Positions 27,259 through 37,622 of a stretch of 64,000 nt of DNA are shown piece after piece (the stretch's first letter is position 1; each line of letters opens with the position of its first letter). The notes below the pieces were generated by a model. The model made no database searches. It had not been told where the DNA came from and saw only the letters and a list, made by a program, of their open reading frames with translations. A program made the translations under genes and the position numbers. Source of the DNA: Alphaproteobacteria bacterium (lineage in GTDB: Bacteria > Pseudomonadota > Alphaproteobacteria > Caulobacterales > Aquidulcibacteraceae); assembly GCA_016124655.1 (NCBI GenBank), contig WGNI01000002.1, forward strand, positions 372,001-436,000, read 5' to 3'.

Positions 27259-27723
27259 ATGGCAGGCAAAGTCAGCAGCGGGGGCGGCAAGGGCATGCAG
27301 CCCACCTCCGAACCCAACGTCATCCCGTTCATCGACATCATGCTCGTGCTGCTCATCATCTTCATGGTGGCCGCGCCGATCCCGACCGTCGACGTCCGGG
27401 TGGACCTTCCGCCGCCGAACCCGACGCCGATCCGGATCGAGGGGTTGCGGCCGACCTTCGTGGAGCTTGACGACCAGGCCGGCCAACTTGTGCTGACGGT
27501 CGACAGTCAGCGCATCGAAATGGGTCAGCTTGGAGCGAAGGTTCTGGAGCGCGCGATCGAGAACAATCCCGCCCTCAATGTTCGGGACATCTATTCGGAG
27601 GCGCGCATCTTCCTGCGCGCCGACCAAGAAACCGCTTACGGCAACGTCATCGGCGTCATGAGCCGCCTTCAGGAAGAAGGCTTCGTGAAGGTCGGGATCG
27701 TGGCCGAAGAAGCGCAGTTCTGA
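27259..27723 (+). CDS. exbD: ExbD/TolR biopolymer transport protein, copy 2
   Basis: 154 residues, with the same anchor as copy 1 (NVIPFIDIMLVLLIIFMVAA, critical Asp conserved) but a diverged periplasmic domain (FVELDDQAGQLVLTVDSQRI). Tandem ExbDs are known in gammaproteobacterial and xanthomonad TonB systems, where the second is needed only for some substrates. It starts 14 bp after copy 1, in the same transcript. Confidence 0.92.
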   Translation: MAGKVSSGGGKGMQPTSEPNVIPFIDIMLVLLIIFMVAAPIPTVDVRVDLPPPNPTPIRIEGLRPTFVELDDQAGQLVLTVDSQRIEMGQLGAKVLERAIENNPALNVRDIYSEARIFLRADQETAYGNVIGVMSRLQEEGFVKVGIVAEEAQF

Positions 27724-27735
27724 GGGGCTGGGAAT

Positions 27736-28347
27736 ATGGTTCGCCTACGCCTCATCTCCATGGGTCTGGCCTCGCTGGTCGTGGCCGGGATCATCTATCT
27801 CGCCGTGACCCAGCGCTTCAGCGCCGTGACCGACATTTTCGAAGACCTCGACGCGATCAAGGTCGAGATCGAAGAGAAGGAAAAGCCGCCGCCGCCGCCG
27901 CCGCCTCCGCCGCGGGAGCGTCCGCCGCCGCCGCCGCCGATCACGCAGCGCATTCCGCCGCCGGACCTGTCCGCGCCGCCGACGCCCACGCCCCTGCCGG
28001 TGCAGGAGCGCGCGGTGAACCCGCCCGCGCCGCCGCCCGCGCCGCCCGCGCCGCCGGTGATCACCAGCCCGCAATGGCTGGAGCGCCCCAATGCTCGCGA
28101 CTTCGAACGCTTCTATCCCAGCCGCGCCCTGGAGCGGGAGCGTCAGGGCCGGGTGGTGTTGGATTGCGTGGTGCGCGCCGATGGCCGGATCAATTGTTCA
28201 GTGTCTTCGGAGGACCCCTCTGGGTGGGGCTTCGGCGATGCGGCGCTGCGCATTTCGGAGCGCTTCCGGATGTCTCCGCAAACCGTCAATGGCGAGCCCA
28301 CAGAAGGCGGCCGTGTCCGCGTGCCAATTCAGTTCCGGCTTCAGTAA
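27736..28347 (+). CDS. tonB: TonB family protein
   Basis: 203 residues. An N-terminal membrane anchor (LISMGLASLVVAGIIYLAVT) precedes a proline-rich spacer (about 50-108, two proline runs), then a C-terminal TonB domain with FYPSRALERERQGRVVLDCV, RADGRINCSVSSEDPSGWGF and the final GRVRVPIQFRLQ. It transduces ExbBD energy to outer-membrane receptors. Two Cys residues in the domain could form a disulfide. A strong terminator follows. Confidence 0.93.
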   Translation: MVRLRLISMGLASLVVAGIIYLAVTQRFSAVTDIFEDLDAIKVEIEEKEKPPPPPPPPPRERPPPPPPITQRIPPPDLSAPPTPTPLPVQERAVNPPAPPPAPPAPPVITSPQWLERPNARDFERFYPSRALERERQGRVVLDCVVRADGRINCSVSSEDPSGWGFGDAALRISERFRMSPQTVNGEPTEGGRVRVPIQFRLQ

Positions 28348-28371
28348 CGGCCAGAGCTTCGTGCAAAACCA

Positions 28372-28402
28372 GGGCGCGGCTGGAGACGGTCGCGCCCTTT
28401 TT
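28372..28402 (+). terminator. Rho-independent terminator after tonB
   Basis: Stem GGGCGCG (28372-28378) and CGCGCCC (28391-28397) with a 12-base loop is followed immediately by five T residues (28398-28402). It ends the exbB-exbD-exbD-tonB unit and separates it from tilS, whose ATG is 38 bp further on. Confidence 0.8.
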
Positions 28403-28439
28403 GCGTTCAAGCGCTCCGCACGACGCTAAGGTCGCACGC

Positions 28440-29699
28440 ATGCTTGCGCTTGATCTCGACGCCATGGCGCGGATCGCGGCGGCGCCTGGACGCATCATCG
28501 TCGCCGTTTCGGGCGGCGGCGATTCTGTGGCGCTGCTGCGGTTGCTGGCGCGGGCGATCGGGCCTGAGCGCCTCCTTGCGGTTGCGGTCGATCATGGAGT
28601 GCGTCCCGAGGCGCGCGGCGAAGCGGAGGCCGCGGCGCGCGCCGCCCATGGGCTTGGCGCGAAGGGCTTGGTCGTCAGCATTGAGGGCGCCGGCGCGGGG
28701 CACGACGCGTGGCGGCGCGCGCGGCATCGGGCGCTGTGCGCGGCGGCGCGAGACTCCGGCGCATCGGTGATTGCGCTTGGGCACACGCTGGATGATCAGG
28801 CGGAAACCGTGCTGATCCGCGCCGCGGCCGGCAGCGGGCTGATCGGCCTGGCCGCGATGCGCGCTGTCGCACCTTCGCCCGTGTGGCCAGAGGGGCGCGG
28901 GATCACGCTGGTGCGGCCGCTGCTGGGCTTGCGCCGCGCAGCGCTGCGCGACCGGCTGAGGCTTGAAGGCGCGGCGTGGCGGGACGATCCAGCCAATGAC
29001 GATCCGAAATTCGACCGCGCGCGGGCGCGGCGCGCGCTGGCGGCGCTCGATCGCGAGACCCCCGCCGTGGCGCGCCTCGCGGCGATCGCGCGCCGTATCG
29101 GGGACGTTGCGGCGCGCCGGGACACGGACGCCGCAGCGCTGCTCGCCAACGTCGCTGCGTTCGAAGGCCCGGCCACCGCGGTGCGCTCCAGTGAATTCTT
29201 TGCCGCGCCCGCGGCGGTGGCGGACCGGGCGCTGCAGGTTCTGCTCGCCGCCGCGTCGGGGCGGGAAGGCTTGCCGGAGGCGGGCCGGGTGTCGGCGCTG
29301 AGGGGCCGGCTGTCGGCGGAGGACTTTTCCGGCGCAACGCTCGGCGGCGCATCCGTGCAGCGGCGCGGCGGCGACTTTCGCCTAAGCCGCGATCCAGGCG
29401 CGGTGCTGGGCCGGCAGGGTCTGGCCGGGCAGGCGCCTTTGGCGCTCACCGAGGGGACGGAGGCCGTGTGGGATGGCCGGCTTGCGGCTACGGCATTGCG
29501 GGCGGGGATCACCCTGATCCCGGCGGTCCCCGCCCCGCGGTTCGCCTTGGGGGACCGGGCGCTGAGCCTGGCTGAAGCCGAGGCCGAGGGCTGGCTCTGC
29601 GCGCGCTGGCTCGGGGCGGAGCGGGCGGCGCAGCTTTTGTTCGGCGGAGACGGTAAAATTGCGGAACGTTCACCGCCCGGTGAGGGCAATCGCGTATAG
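28440..29699 (+). CDS. tilS: tRNA(Ile)-lysidine synthase
   Basis: 419 residues. It modifies C34 of the CAU-anticodon isoleucine tRNA to lysidine. The PP-loop is AVSGGGDSVALLRLL, followed by VAVDHGVRPEARGEAEAAAR and the HTLDDQAETVLIRAAAGSGL and DDPANDDPKFDRARAR motifs. ATG 28440 gives MLALDLDAMARIAAAPGRII; a longer frame upstream overlaps tonB and its terminator. Upstream of ftsH, the classic alphaproteobacterial order. Confidence 0.93.
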   Translation: MLALDLDAMARIAAAPGRIIVAVSGGGDSVALLRLLARAIGPERLLAVAVDHGVRPEARGEAEAAARAAHGLGAKGLVVSIEGAGAGHDAWRRARHRALCAAARDSGASVIALGHTLDDQAETVLIRAAAGSGLIGLAAMRAVAPSPVWPEGRGITLVRPLLGLRRAALRDRLRLEGAAWRDDPANDDPKFDRARARRALAALDRETPAVARLAAIARRIGDVAARRDTDAAALLANVAAFEGPATAVRSSEFFAAPAAVADRALQVLLAAASGREGLPEAGRVSALRGRLSAEDFSGATLGGASVQRRGGDFRLSRDPGAVLGRQGLAGQAPLALTEGTEAVWDGRLAATALRAGITLIPAVPAPRFALGDRALSLAEAEAEGWLCARWLGAERAAQLLFGGDGKIAERSPPGEGNRV

Positions 29700-29785
29700 G
29701 GTGGGCTGTTCACCGTCCGTCGCGGTTCCTATCTTGTTAAGGCTTGTGACGCAGCAGCCGCTTTCGTGCGGCGCGAAGGACTGAA

Positions 29786-31717
<1,932 letters not shown>

Positions 31718-31744
31718 GGCGGGCGCGCAGATGCGATAGAGTAT

Positions 31745-31780
31745 AAACGGACGCCGTTTCGCGCGGCGTCCGTTTCTCTT
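31745..31780 (+). terminator. Rho-independent terminator after ftsH
   Basis: A 12-bp perfect stem, AAACGGACGCCG (31745-31756) and CGGCGTCCGTTT (31764-31775), with loop TTTCGCG and the T-rich tail CTCTT. It ends the tilS-ftsH unit, so the following VOC-folP-SMR-thiD genes have their own promoter. Confidence 0.85.
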
Positions 31781-31796
31781 TATGGTGGAGAGAGCC

Positions 31797-32171
31797 ATGC
31801 TGGGCAAAGCCGAAGCGCTCGCCAATGTCGGCATATCGCGGCCTGACGCGGCGCGGGCGTTCTATGTGGACACGCTGGGTCTAAACCTCATCAGCGAGGA
31901 CGAGTTCGCCATTGTCGTCTCCGGATCGGGCGCCAAGGTGCGGCTCTCGAAGGTGCCGATGGTGACGCCTGCGGCGTATTCGGTGCTTTCGTTTGACGTG
32001 AAAGATATGGCCGCCTTCGTGAAGCAGGCGAAAGACAAGGGCGTCATGCTGCAGCGGTTTCCGTTCCTGCCCGCCGACGATGACGGCGTGTGGACGTCTC
32101 CCGACGGCGCAAGGGTGTGCTGGATCCGCGATCCCGACCTGAACCTGATCGGCGTGGCGCAGCATCCGTGA
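31797..32171 (+). CDS. VOC-family (glyoxalase-fold) protein
   Basis: 124 residues from ATG 31797, which is preceded by GGAGAGA; ATG 31782 lies just past the terminator and lacks a good ribosome site. Motifs are GISRPDAARAFYVDTLGLNL and the closing DGARVCWIRDPDLNLIGVAQ, the DPDxNxI metal-side motif. Substrate unknown. First gene of a four-gene operon, overlapping folP by GTGA. Confidence 0.85.
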   Translation: MLGKAEALANVGISRPDAARAFYVDTLGLNLISEDEFAIVVSGSGAKVRLSKVPMVTPAAYSVLSFDVKDMAAFVKQAKDKGVMLQRFPFLPADDDGVWTSPDGARVCWIRDPDLNLIGVAQHP

Positions 32172-32992
32172 CGGCGCCTCGGGCGAACATCACTGGCGGC
32201 CCGCTCGTCATGGGCATCTTGAACGCGACGCCGGATTCGTTTTCCGACGGCGGCAAACACTTCGACTCTGGGCGCGCCATCGAGGTCGGACTGCGCATGC
32301 TGGACGAGGGGGCTGACATTCTCGATGTCGGCGGGGAATCCACGCGCCCGGGCGCTGCGGCGGTGGCCGCTGAGAACGAGATCGCGCGGGTCGTTCCGAT
32401 CCTTGCCGGCCTGCGCAAGCAGAGCGATGCGCCGCTGTCCATCGACACGATGAAGCCAGCGGTGGCGCGTGCGGCGTTTGATGCGGGCGCGGCGATCTGG
32501 AATGACGTGATGGGCCTTTGCGCGCCCGGCGCATTGAAGACCGCTGCGGACTTGGGCGCCGCCGTGATCGTGATGCACATGCAGGGCGAGCCGCGCACCA
32601 TGCAAGCTGCGCCACGCTATGACGATGTCGTGCGCGAGGTCGGCGATTTTCTGGCTGAGCGGGCAGCGGCGTGCCGTGACGCTGGGCTGGAGACCGTTTG
32701 GGTCGATCCCGGCATCGGTTTCGGCAAGACGCTGGAGCACAATCTCGCGCTGATGCGGGCGCTGCCGGACCTGATCGCGCGGACGAGCGCGCCCTTGGCG
32801 TTCGGCGCTTCGCGCAAAAGCTTCATTCAAAAGCTCGATGCGCGTGCGAGCGATCCGATGGATCGCCTTGGCGGGTCATTGGCAGCGGCGCTGGTCGCCG
32901 CGCGCGCGGGTGCATCGATCATCCGCGTGCACGATGTGCGCGCGACGGTTCAGGCGCTGCGCGTGCAGACCGCGATCGAGGGGACGACATGA
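32168..32992 (+). CDS. folP: Dihydropteroate synthase
   Basis: 274 residues. It joins p-aminobenzoate and hydroxymethyl-dihydropterin pyrophosphate in folate synthesis and is the sulfonamide target. The two signatures MGILNATPDSFSDGGKHFD and ADILDVGGESTRPGA are intact, as are DTMKPAVARAAFDAG, VMHMQGEPRTMQ and FGASRKSFI. Start GTG 32168 overlaps the upstream stop. In many bacteria folP follows ftsH and precedes glmM; here a terminator separates it from ftsH and no glmM follows. Confidence 0.96.
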   Translation: MTAPRANITGGPLVMGILNATPDSFSDGGKHFDSGRAIEVGLRMLDEGADILDVGGESTRPGAAAVAAENEIARVVPILAGLRKQSDAPLSIDTMKPAVARAAFDAGAAIWNDVMGLCAPGALKTAADLGAAVIVMHMQGEPRTMQAAPRYDDVVREVGDFLAERAAACRDAGLETVWVDPGIGFGKTLEHNLALMRALPDLIARTSAPLAFGASRKSFIQKLDARASDPMDRLGGSLAAALVAARAGASIIRVHDVRATVQALRVQTAIEGTT

Positions 32993-33315
32993 GCAACGCC
33001 TGGTGGATGCTGCTGGGCGCGGGCGCCCTTGAGATCGTGTGGGCGAGCCTCTTCAAGCGCGCATTCGAGAACGATCATGTGATCACCGCGATTACGCTTA
33101 CGGCGATGATCGCGTCGTTTTCGTTGCTTGCCGACGCGATGAAGGAAATCCCGATCGGCACGGCCTATGCGGTGTGGACCGGCATCGGCGCGGTGGGCGC
33201 GGCGATCGTGGGCATGATCATCTACAAGGAGCCGGCCACGTTTGCGCGCATCCTGTGCATCGTTCTCATCGTGGCGGGTATTGCCGGGCTGAAGCTCACG
33301 GCGGGACGCGCATGA
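32989..33315 (+). CDS. Small multidrug resistance (SMR) protein, SugE-like
   Basis: 108 residues with four membrane helices. The essential acidic residue is Glu15 in GALEIVWASLFKRAF, the SMR proton/substrate glutamate; the family segment PIGTAYAVWTGIGAVGAAIV is intact. The SugE/guanidinium (Gdx) branch is suggested by the WASLFKR context; substrate not proved. Overlaps folP by ATGA and thiD by ATGA. An odd position between folate and thiamin genes. Confidence 0.92.
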   Translation: MSNAWWMLLGAGALEIVWASLFKRAFENDHVITAITLTAMIASFSLLADAMKEIPIGTAYAVWTGIGAVGAAIVGMIIYKEPATFARILCIVLIVAGIAGLKLTAGRA

Positions 33316-34112
33316 AAGGCCGCGTGTTGATCATTGCTGGATCGGATTCCGGCGGTGGAGCGGGCATCCAGGCCGACATCAAGACCGTGACGGCGCTCGG
33401 CGGCTACGCGATGACGGCAATCACCGCGATCACCGTGCAGAACACGATGGGCGTGTTCGGCGTGCACGCCATTCCCCAAGACGTCATTCGCGAACAGATT
33501 CGCGTCGTCATGGAGGATATCGGCGCTGATTGCATCAAGACCGGCATGCTTGGCGATGTAGCGACCGTCGAGACAGTTGCCGCAGCGTTGAACGATTTCG
33601 CGGCCGGCGTTTCGCTTGTGGTCGATCCGGTCATGGTGGCCAAAGGCGGCGCTGCGCTCTTGCAAGACCATGCAGTCGAGGCGGTGAAGACGCTGCTGCT
33701 GCCCCGCGCTGATTTGGTGACGCCGAACGCGCCCGAAGCGGAGCGGCTGACCGGCGGGCCTGTGCGCGATGTCGACGGGCAAATGCGCGCGGGCGCGGAT
33801 TTGTTGCGGCTCGGCGTAAAGGCCGCGCTCATCAAGGGCGGGCATATCGACGGCGCGGAGATCGTCGATGTGCTGGCCACGGCGCACGGCGCGACGCTGT
33901 TGACCCATCCACGCATCGCAACGCGCGCGACACACGGTACGGGCTGCACTCTGGCGTCCGCGATCGCGGCCGGTCTCGCGCAGGGCGCGCGCCTGGAGGA
34001 GGCGGTTCGCGCGGCGGGCGATTATGTCCATGAAGCCATCAAGGCCGCGCCGGGATTCGGGGCGGGCCACGGGCCGCTTGGGCATGGTTGGCCGCTCACG
34101 CAACGATCTTAA
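33312..34112 (+). CDS. thiD: Hydroxymethylpyrimidine kinase/phosphomethylpyrimidine kinase
   Basis: 266 residues. It phosphorylates the thiamin pyrimidine twice. The N-terminal substrate motif RVLIIAGSDSGGGAGIQADI, DADCIKTGMLGD and DPVMVAKGGAALL, the LVTPNAPEAERL and the anion-hole HGTGCTLASAIAAGLA (catalytic Cys/Asp region) are present. ATG 33312 overlaps the SMR stop. Other thi genes are not in the window. Confidence 0.96.
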   Translation: MKGRVLIIAGSDSGGGAGIQADIKTVTALGGYAMTAITAITVQNTMGVFGVHAIPQDVIREQIRVVMEDIGADCIKTGMLGDVATVETVAAALNDFAAGVSLVVDPVMVAKGGAALLQDHAVEAVKTLLLPRADLVTPNAPEAERLTGGPVRDVDGQMRAGADLLRLGVKAALIKGGHIDGAEIVDVLATAHGATLLTHPRIATRATHGTGCTLASAIAAGLAQGARLEEAVRAAGDYVHEAIKAAPGFGAGHGPLGHGWPLTQRS

Positions 34113-34199
34113 CGATAGCGCCGTCTGGCCAGAGGCTTGCGGTCACGGCATAGTTCTTGGACGGCAATTGGCCCCGCGCACGGGGCGGAGAGCATCGCC

Positions 34200-35372
34200 A
34201 TGAAAATGTGGATCGTCGACGCGTTCACGGACCGGGTATTTTCCGGCAATCCGGCCGGCGTCGTGCCGCTGGAGCGCTGGCTGCCGGACGCCACACTGCA
34301 GGCGATCGCTTCGGAAAACCGGCTGTCGGAGACCGCGTTCGTCGTGCCCACGGGGCTGCGCGGGAATTATCAATTGCGCTGGTTCACGCCGCTGCAGGAA
34401 GTGCCGATCTGCGGTCATGCGACGCTTGCGGCCGGGGCGATGCTGCTCACTGAGATCGCGCCCGACCTAGAAGTGGTGGTGTTCGACAGCCAGGCCGGCG
34501 TGCTGGTGGTGCGCGAAACCGCGGATGGGTTCACGCTCGATCTGCCGCGGAAAGCGCGCGCGCCGTGGACGGTGCCGGCCGAACTCGTCGATGCGCTTGG
34601 CGGCGCGCGCGTGGTGGATGCGTTCGTCGGCGAGTACGCCAATGTGGTGCTCGATACGGAAGACGCGGTGCGCGGCTTGAAGCCGGATTTCGCGGCCATC
34701 AATCGCATCGTGCGCGGCCCGCGGCAGGGCTGTCTGGCGGTGACGGCGCCGGCGGATGACGGCAAGCCGTATGATTTCGTCAGCCGCTTCTTTGCGCCGG
34801 GCGTAGGCTTGCCGGAAGATCCGGTGACGGGATCGTCGTTCGCGGATCTGGCGCCCTATTGGTGCGATCGCTTCGATCTCGACAGCGTCGTTGGCTTTCA
34901 GGCGTCGAAGCGCGGCGGATATACGCGTGCGATCCAGACGCTGTCCTCCGTGCGCCTGTTCGGCCAAGTGGCGGTGTATTTGCGCGGCGAGTTAGACGGC
35001 TCGATCGCGCGTCTGCACAATCGCCCGCGCGCCGATCTCGAAGCGCCGCGGCGGCGGCGCAAGCGCAAGGTGTCGCCGCAGGCGCCGGGGCTGGAAGCTG
35101 CGCCGATCTTCGAGGACGCGGAAGTCGCGGAGCTGGCGGACGCCGCGCCGGAAGAAACGCGCGTGGTGATCGTCAAGGACAAGGGCTCGGCGCGTAAGCT
35201 CGACGACGAAACCATTTCCCGCGTCTTGAAACAGGCCAATCTCGACACGGGCGAAACCATCCACGTCTATGAGATCGAGGCGCCGGACGAGCCGGAGATG
35301 GAGCGCGTGCGCATCGAGGACACGGATGCGCTGAAGGTCGTCGTGCTGGGGCGGCCCGGTGCAAAAGATTAG
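34200..35372 (+). CDS. PhzF-family isomerase with C-terminal extension
   Basis: 390 residues. Residues 1-273 are a complete PhzF fold: GNPAGVVPLE, catalytic Glu44 in SENRLSETAFV, RWFTPLQEVPICGHATLAAG and the closing RLFGQVAVYLRGEL. Family length is about 260-300, so about 115 extra residues are present: an Arg/Lys-rich linker (about 283-290, RRRRKRK) and an acidic alpha-beta segment ending VVVLGRPGAKD. The reaction catalysed is not known; PhzF itself isomerises a dihydroanthranilate. ATG 34200 is preceded by GGAG. Its stop interlocks with the EamA gene. Confidence 0.88.
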   Translation: MKMWIVDAFTDRVFSGNPAGVVPLERWLPDATLQAIASENRLSETAFVVPTGLRGNYQLRWFTPLQEVPICGHATLAAGAMLLTEIAPDLEVVVFDSQAGVLVVRETADGFTLDLPRKARAPWTVPAELVDALGGARVVDAFVGEYANVVLDTEDAVRGLKPDFAAINRIVRGPRQGCLAVTAPADDGKPYDFVSRFFAPGVGLPEDPVTGSSFADLAPYWCDRFDLDSVVGFQASKRGGYTRAIQTLSSVRLFGQVAVYLRGELDGSIARLHNRPRADLEAPRRRRKRKVSPQAPGLEAAPIFEDAEVAELADAAPEETRVVIVKDKGSARKLDDETISRVLKQANLDTGETIHVYEIEAPDEPEMERVRIEDTDALKVVVLGRPGAKD

Positions 35373-36277
35373 CGTCTCAGCGCTTTCCAACCTTCCTGTG
35401 TGACGAACAAGCCGGCGGCGATCAGCGCCAGCGCGCCGATCAGATTGCCGGCAATGGTTTCGCCAAACCACATTGCCCCCAACACGATGGCCCAGACGGG
35501 CAAGAGATAGTTGGTCTGCGAGACAAATAACGGGCCCGTCGTGCGCAGGAGATGAAAGAAGGCGATGGCTGCAAGCGCGGTCGGCCCAATCGCCAGCGCG
35601 GCGATCCCTACCCAGGCGAGCGGTTCGGGCCAGCCGTGCTGGGCGGTTTGCCAGATGGCGAAGGGCGTAGCGGAGAGCGCGCCGAAGAAGGTCCATCCCG
35701 CGGCGGCTTCGATGGCGGGGACGGATGCGCCCATGCGGCCGACAAGATTGTTGATGGCGTAGCTTGCGGCCGCGGCGGCGACGGCGAGTTGGGGAAGGAG
35801 CGGCGTGGTGTGGGCTGCGCCGAACGCGGCGGGCCCCATCAGGACGGCGACGCCGGCGAATCCCAGCGACAGACCGATGATGCGGTTGAGCGTCAGGCGT
35901 TCTTCGGCTGCGAACAGCGGCGCAAGCACGCCCACCATCAGCGGCGTCAGCGCGCTATAAAGCCCCGCCAATCCCGAAGGCGCATATTGTTGCGCCCACG
36001 CGTAAAGACCAAACGGGATCACGGCGCCCAAAAGGCCCATGGCGAACAGTTTGCGGCGCGCTTTCGGCGTCGGCGGCGGGGCTTTGCCCGCGCTGTGGCG
36101 CCATGCGAGGAACAGGTTCAGCGCAAATGTCGCCAGCCACAGCCGCGCGGCGACAATCAGCCAGGGCGCCGCGCCATGCTCCAGGCAAAAGCGCACGGTG
36201 GCGTACGCCGAGCCCCACACGGCGACGCAAAAAAAGAACAGCGCCCAGCTTAAGGGCGTTATAGCCGTTCCCCCCAT
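35369..36277 (-). CDS. EamA-family (DMT) transporter
   Basis: 302 residues, about ten membrane helices in two EamA repeats. Repeat landmarks are WGSAYATVRFCLEHGAAP (helix 1-2 of repeat 1) and LMVGVLAPLFAAEERLTLNR (end of repeat 1), and FGETIAGNLIGALALIAAGL in repeat 2. Likely exports a metabolite or amino acid. I chose ATG 36277 over the TTG at 36283. It is divergent from serC across a 153-bp spacer. Confidence 0.9.
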   Translation of the reverse strand: MGGTAITPLSWALFFFCVAVWGSAYATVRFCLEHGAAPWLIVAARLWLATFALNLFLAWRHSAGKAPPPTPKARRKLFAMGLLGAVIPFGLYAWAQQYAPSGLAGLYSALTPLMVGVLAPLFAAEERLTLNRIIGLSLGFAGVAVLMGPAAFGAAHTTPLLPQLAVAAAAASYAINNLVGRMGASVPAIEAAAGWTFFGALSATPFAIWQTAQHGWPEPLAWVGIAALAIGPTALAAIAFFHLLRTTGPLFVSQTNYLLPVWAIVLGAMWFGETIAGNLIGALALIAAGLFVTQEGWKALRR

Positions 36278-36362
36278 GCGCAAGGACTACAAGCCGCGCG
36301 GGGATTGTCCATCGGCAAACACAGGCGGTTCGTTTGCGGCCTTGCCTTTCGCCTCAAACAGG

Positions 36363-36430
36363 CCCATGTGCGGCCTGGGCCATCCGCTCCCAACGGCGGA
36401 CGCCCATCTGCGAGGATGGGAGTACAATTG
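36363..36430 (+). ncRNA. serC leader RNA (serC motif)
   Basis: Two adjacent hairpins lie immediately before the serC ATG at 36431. Hairpin 1 pairs TCCGC (36383-36387) with GCGGA (36396-36400). Hairpin 2 pairs CCCATC (36403-36408) with GATGGG (36415-36420). The 3' arm of hairpin 2 runs into GGGAG (36418-36422), the Shine-Dalgarno, eight bases from the ATG, so the hairpin would block initiation. Position and gene context match the alphaproteobacterial serC RNA motif (Rfam RF00517), known to precede serC-serA operons. The match to the Rfam covariance model is unverified. Confidence 0.75.
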
Positions 36431-37618
36431 ATGTCAAGTTCTGCGAAGCCGGCCTTCGCGCGTCCCAATGCGCGCCCGGCCGATCCCCGGTTCTCTTCCG
36501 GTCCCACGAAAAAACGTCCAGGCTGGACGCTAGATGGCTTATCCGGCGCAGCGCTCGGCCGTTCGCATCGCTCCAAGGCGGGCAAGGCCAAGCTGAAAGA
36601 GGCGATTGATCGCACGCGCGCGCTGCTTGAGGTTCCCGCCGATTACAGGATCGCAATCGTGCCGGCGTCAGATACGGGCGCTGTGGAAATGGCAATGTGG
36701 TCGATGCTGGGCGTGCGGCCGGTTGACGTGTTCGCCTGGGAAAGCTTCGGCGAGGAATGGGTGACCGACGCCCGGGCGCTGAAGATCGATGCGGCGCTGC
36801 ATGTCGGCCGGCCCTATGGCGCGCTGCCGGATTTGTCCAAGGCGCGCAAGGACGCTGACATTATCTTCACGCAAAACGGAACCACGTCGGGCGCGAAGAT
36901 TCCCAATTTCGATTGGATCGCGGCGGACCGCGAAGGGATCACGATCAATGATGCAACGTCAGCTGCGTTTGCGCAGCCGATTGCGTGGGACAAGTGCGAT
37001 GTCGTCACCTATTCCTGGCAGAAGGTGATGGGCGGTGAAGCCGCGCACGGCATGTTGATCCTGTCCCCGCGCGCGGTCGCGCGATTGGAAAGCTTCACGC
37101 CGGACTGGCCGCTGCCCAAAATATTCCGCATGACGAAAAAGGGCAAACTGGACGCGGAGCTGTTTGAGGGCGCCACGATCAACACGCCGTCCTTGCTGGC
37201 GACGGAAGATTATCTCGACACGCTTGCATGGGGCGAAAGCATTGGCGGCCTGAAGGCTTTGCATGCGCGCGCCGACGCCAATTCCAAGACACTGTATGAT
37301 TGGGCCGCCAGAACCGATTGGATCGCGCCGTTGGCGGAGGATGCGCGCACCTGGTCGAACACGGGCGTGTGCTTGAAGGTGGTTGATCCGCGGGTGACGG
37401 CGCTCGATGAGGAGGGGCAGACTGCGTTCGCGAAGAAGCTGTCGGATCTGTTAGAGAAGGAAGGCGTGGCGGTCGATGCGGCGTCTTATCGCTCCGCGCC
37501 GCCGGGCCTGCGCATCTGGTGCGGCGCCACGATCGAGAAAGCGGATATCGAAGCGCTCATTCCCTGGATCGAGTGGGCATTCAAGACGTGCTTTTCTGAT
37601 CTGACGTCTTCGGGGTGA
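36431..37618 (+). CDS. serC: Phosphoserine aminotransferase (alphaproteobacterial type)
   Basis: 395 residues. PLP enzyme converting 3-phosphohydroxypyruvate to phosphoserine, and also supplying the PLP pathway. The PLP lysine lies in TYSWQKVMGGEAAHG; the N-terminal PSNPRFSSGPTKKRPGWTL-type start is seen as RPADPRFSSGPTKKRPGW; IVPASDTGAVEMAMWSMLG is the phosphate pocket. ATG 36431 has GGGAG eight bases upstream, within the leader hairpin. It belongs to the ~390-residue alphaproteobacterial SerC group. Operon with a GNAT gene and serA. Confidence 0.96.
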   Translation: MSSSAKPAFARPNARPADPRFSSGPTKKRPGWTLDGLSGAALGRSHRSKAGKAKLKEAIDRTRALLEVPADYRIAIVPASDTGAVEMAMWSMLGVRPVDVFAWESFGEEWVTDARALKIDAALHVGRPYGALPDLSKARKDADIIFTQNGTTSGAKIPNFDWIAADREGITINDATSAAFAQPIAWDKCDVVTYSWQKVMGGEAAHGMLILSPRAVARLESFTPDWPLPKIFRMTKKGKLDAELFEGATINTPSLLATEDYLDTLAWGESIGGLKALHARADANSKTLYDWAARTDWIAPLAEDARTWSNTGVCLKVVDPRVTALDEEGQTAFAKKLSDLLEKEGVAVDAASYRSAPPGLRIWCGATIEKADIEALIPWIEWAFKTCFSDLTSSG

Positions 37619-37622
37619 GCGC

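Noticed and set aside
27880..28060. CCGCCG-rich run in tonB as a DNA repeat or CRISPR-like array
   Set aside because: It encodes the proline-rich spacer of TonB; no regular spacers or repeats.
36403..36420. Hairpin 2 of the serC leader as a terminator
   Set aside because: No T tract follows; it covers the Shine-Dalgarno, so translational control is more likely.
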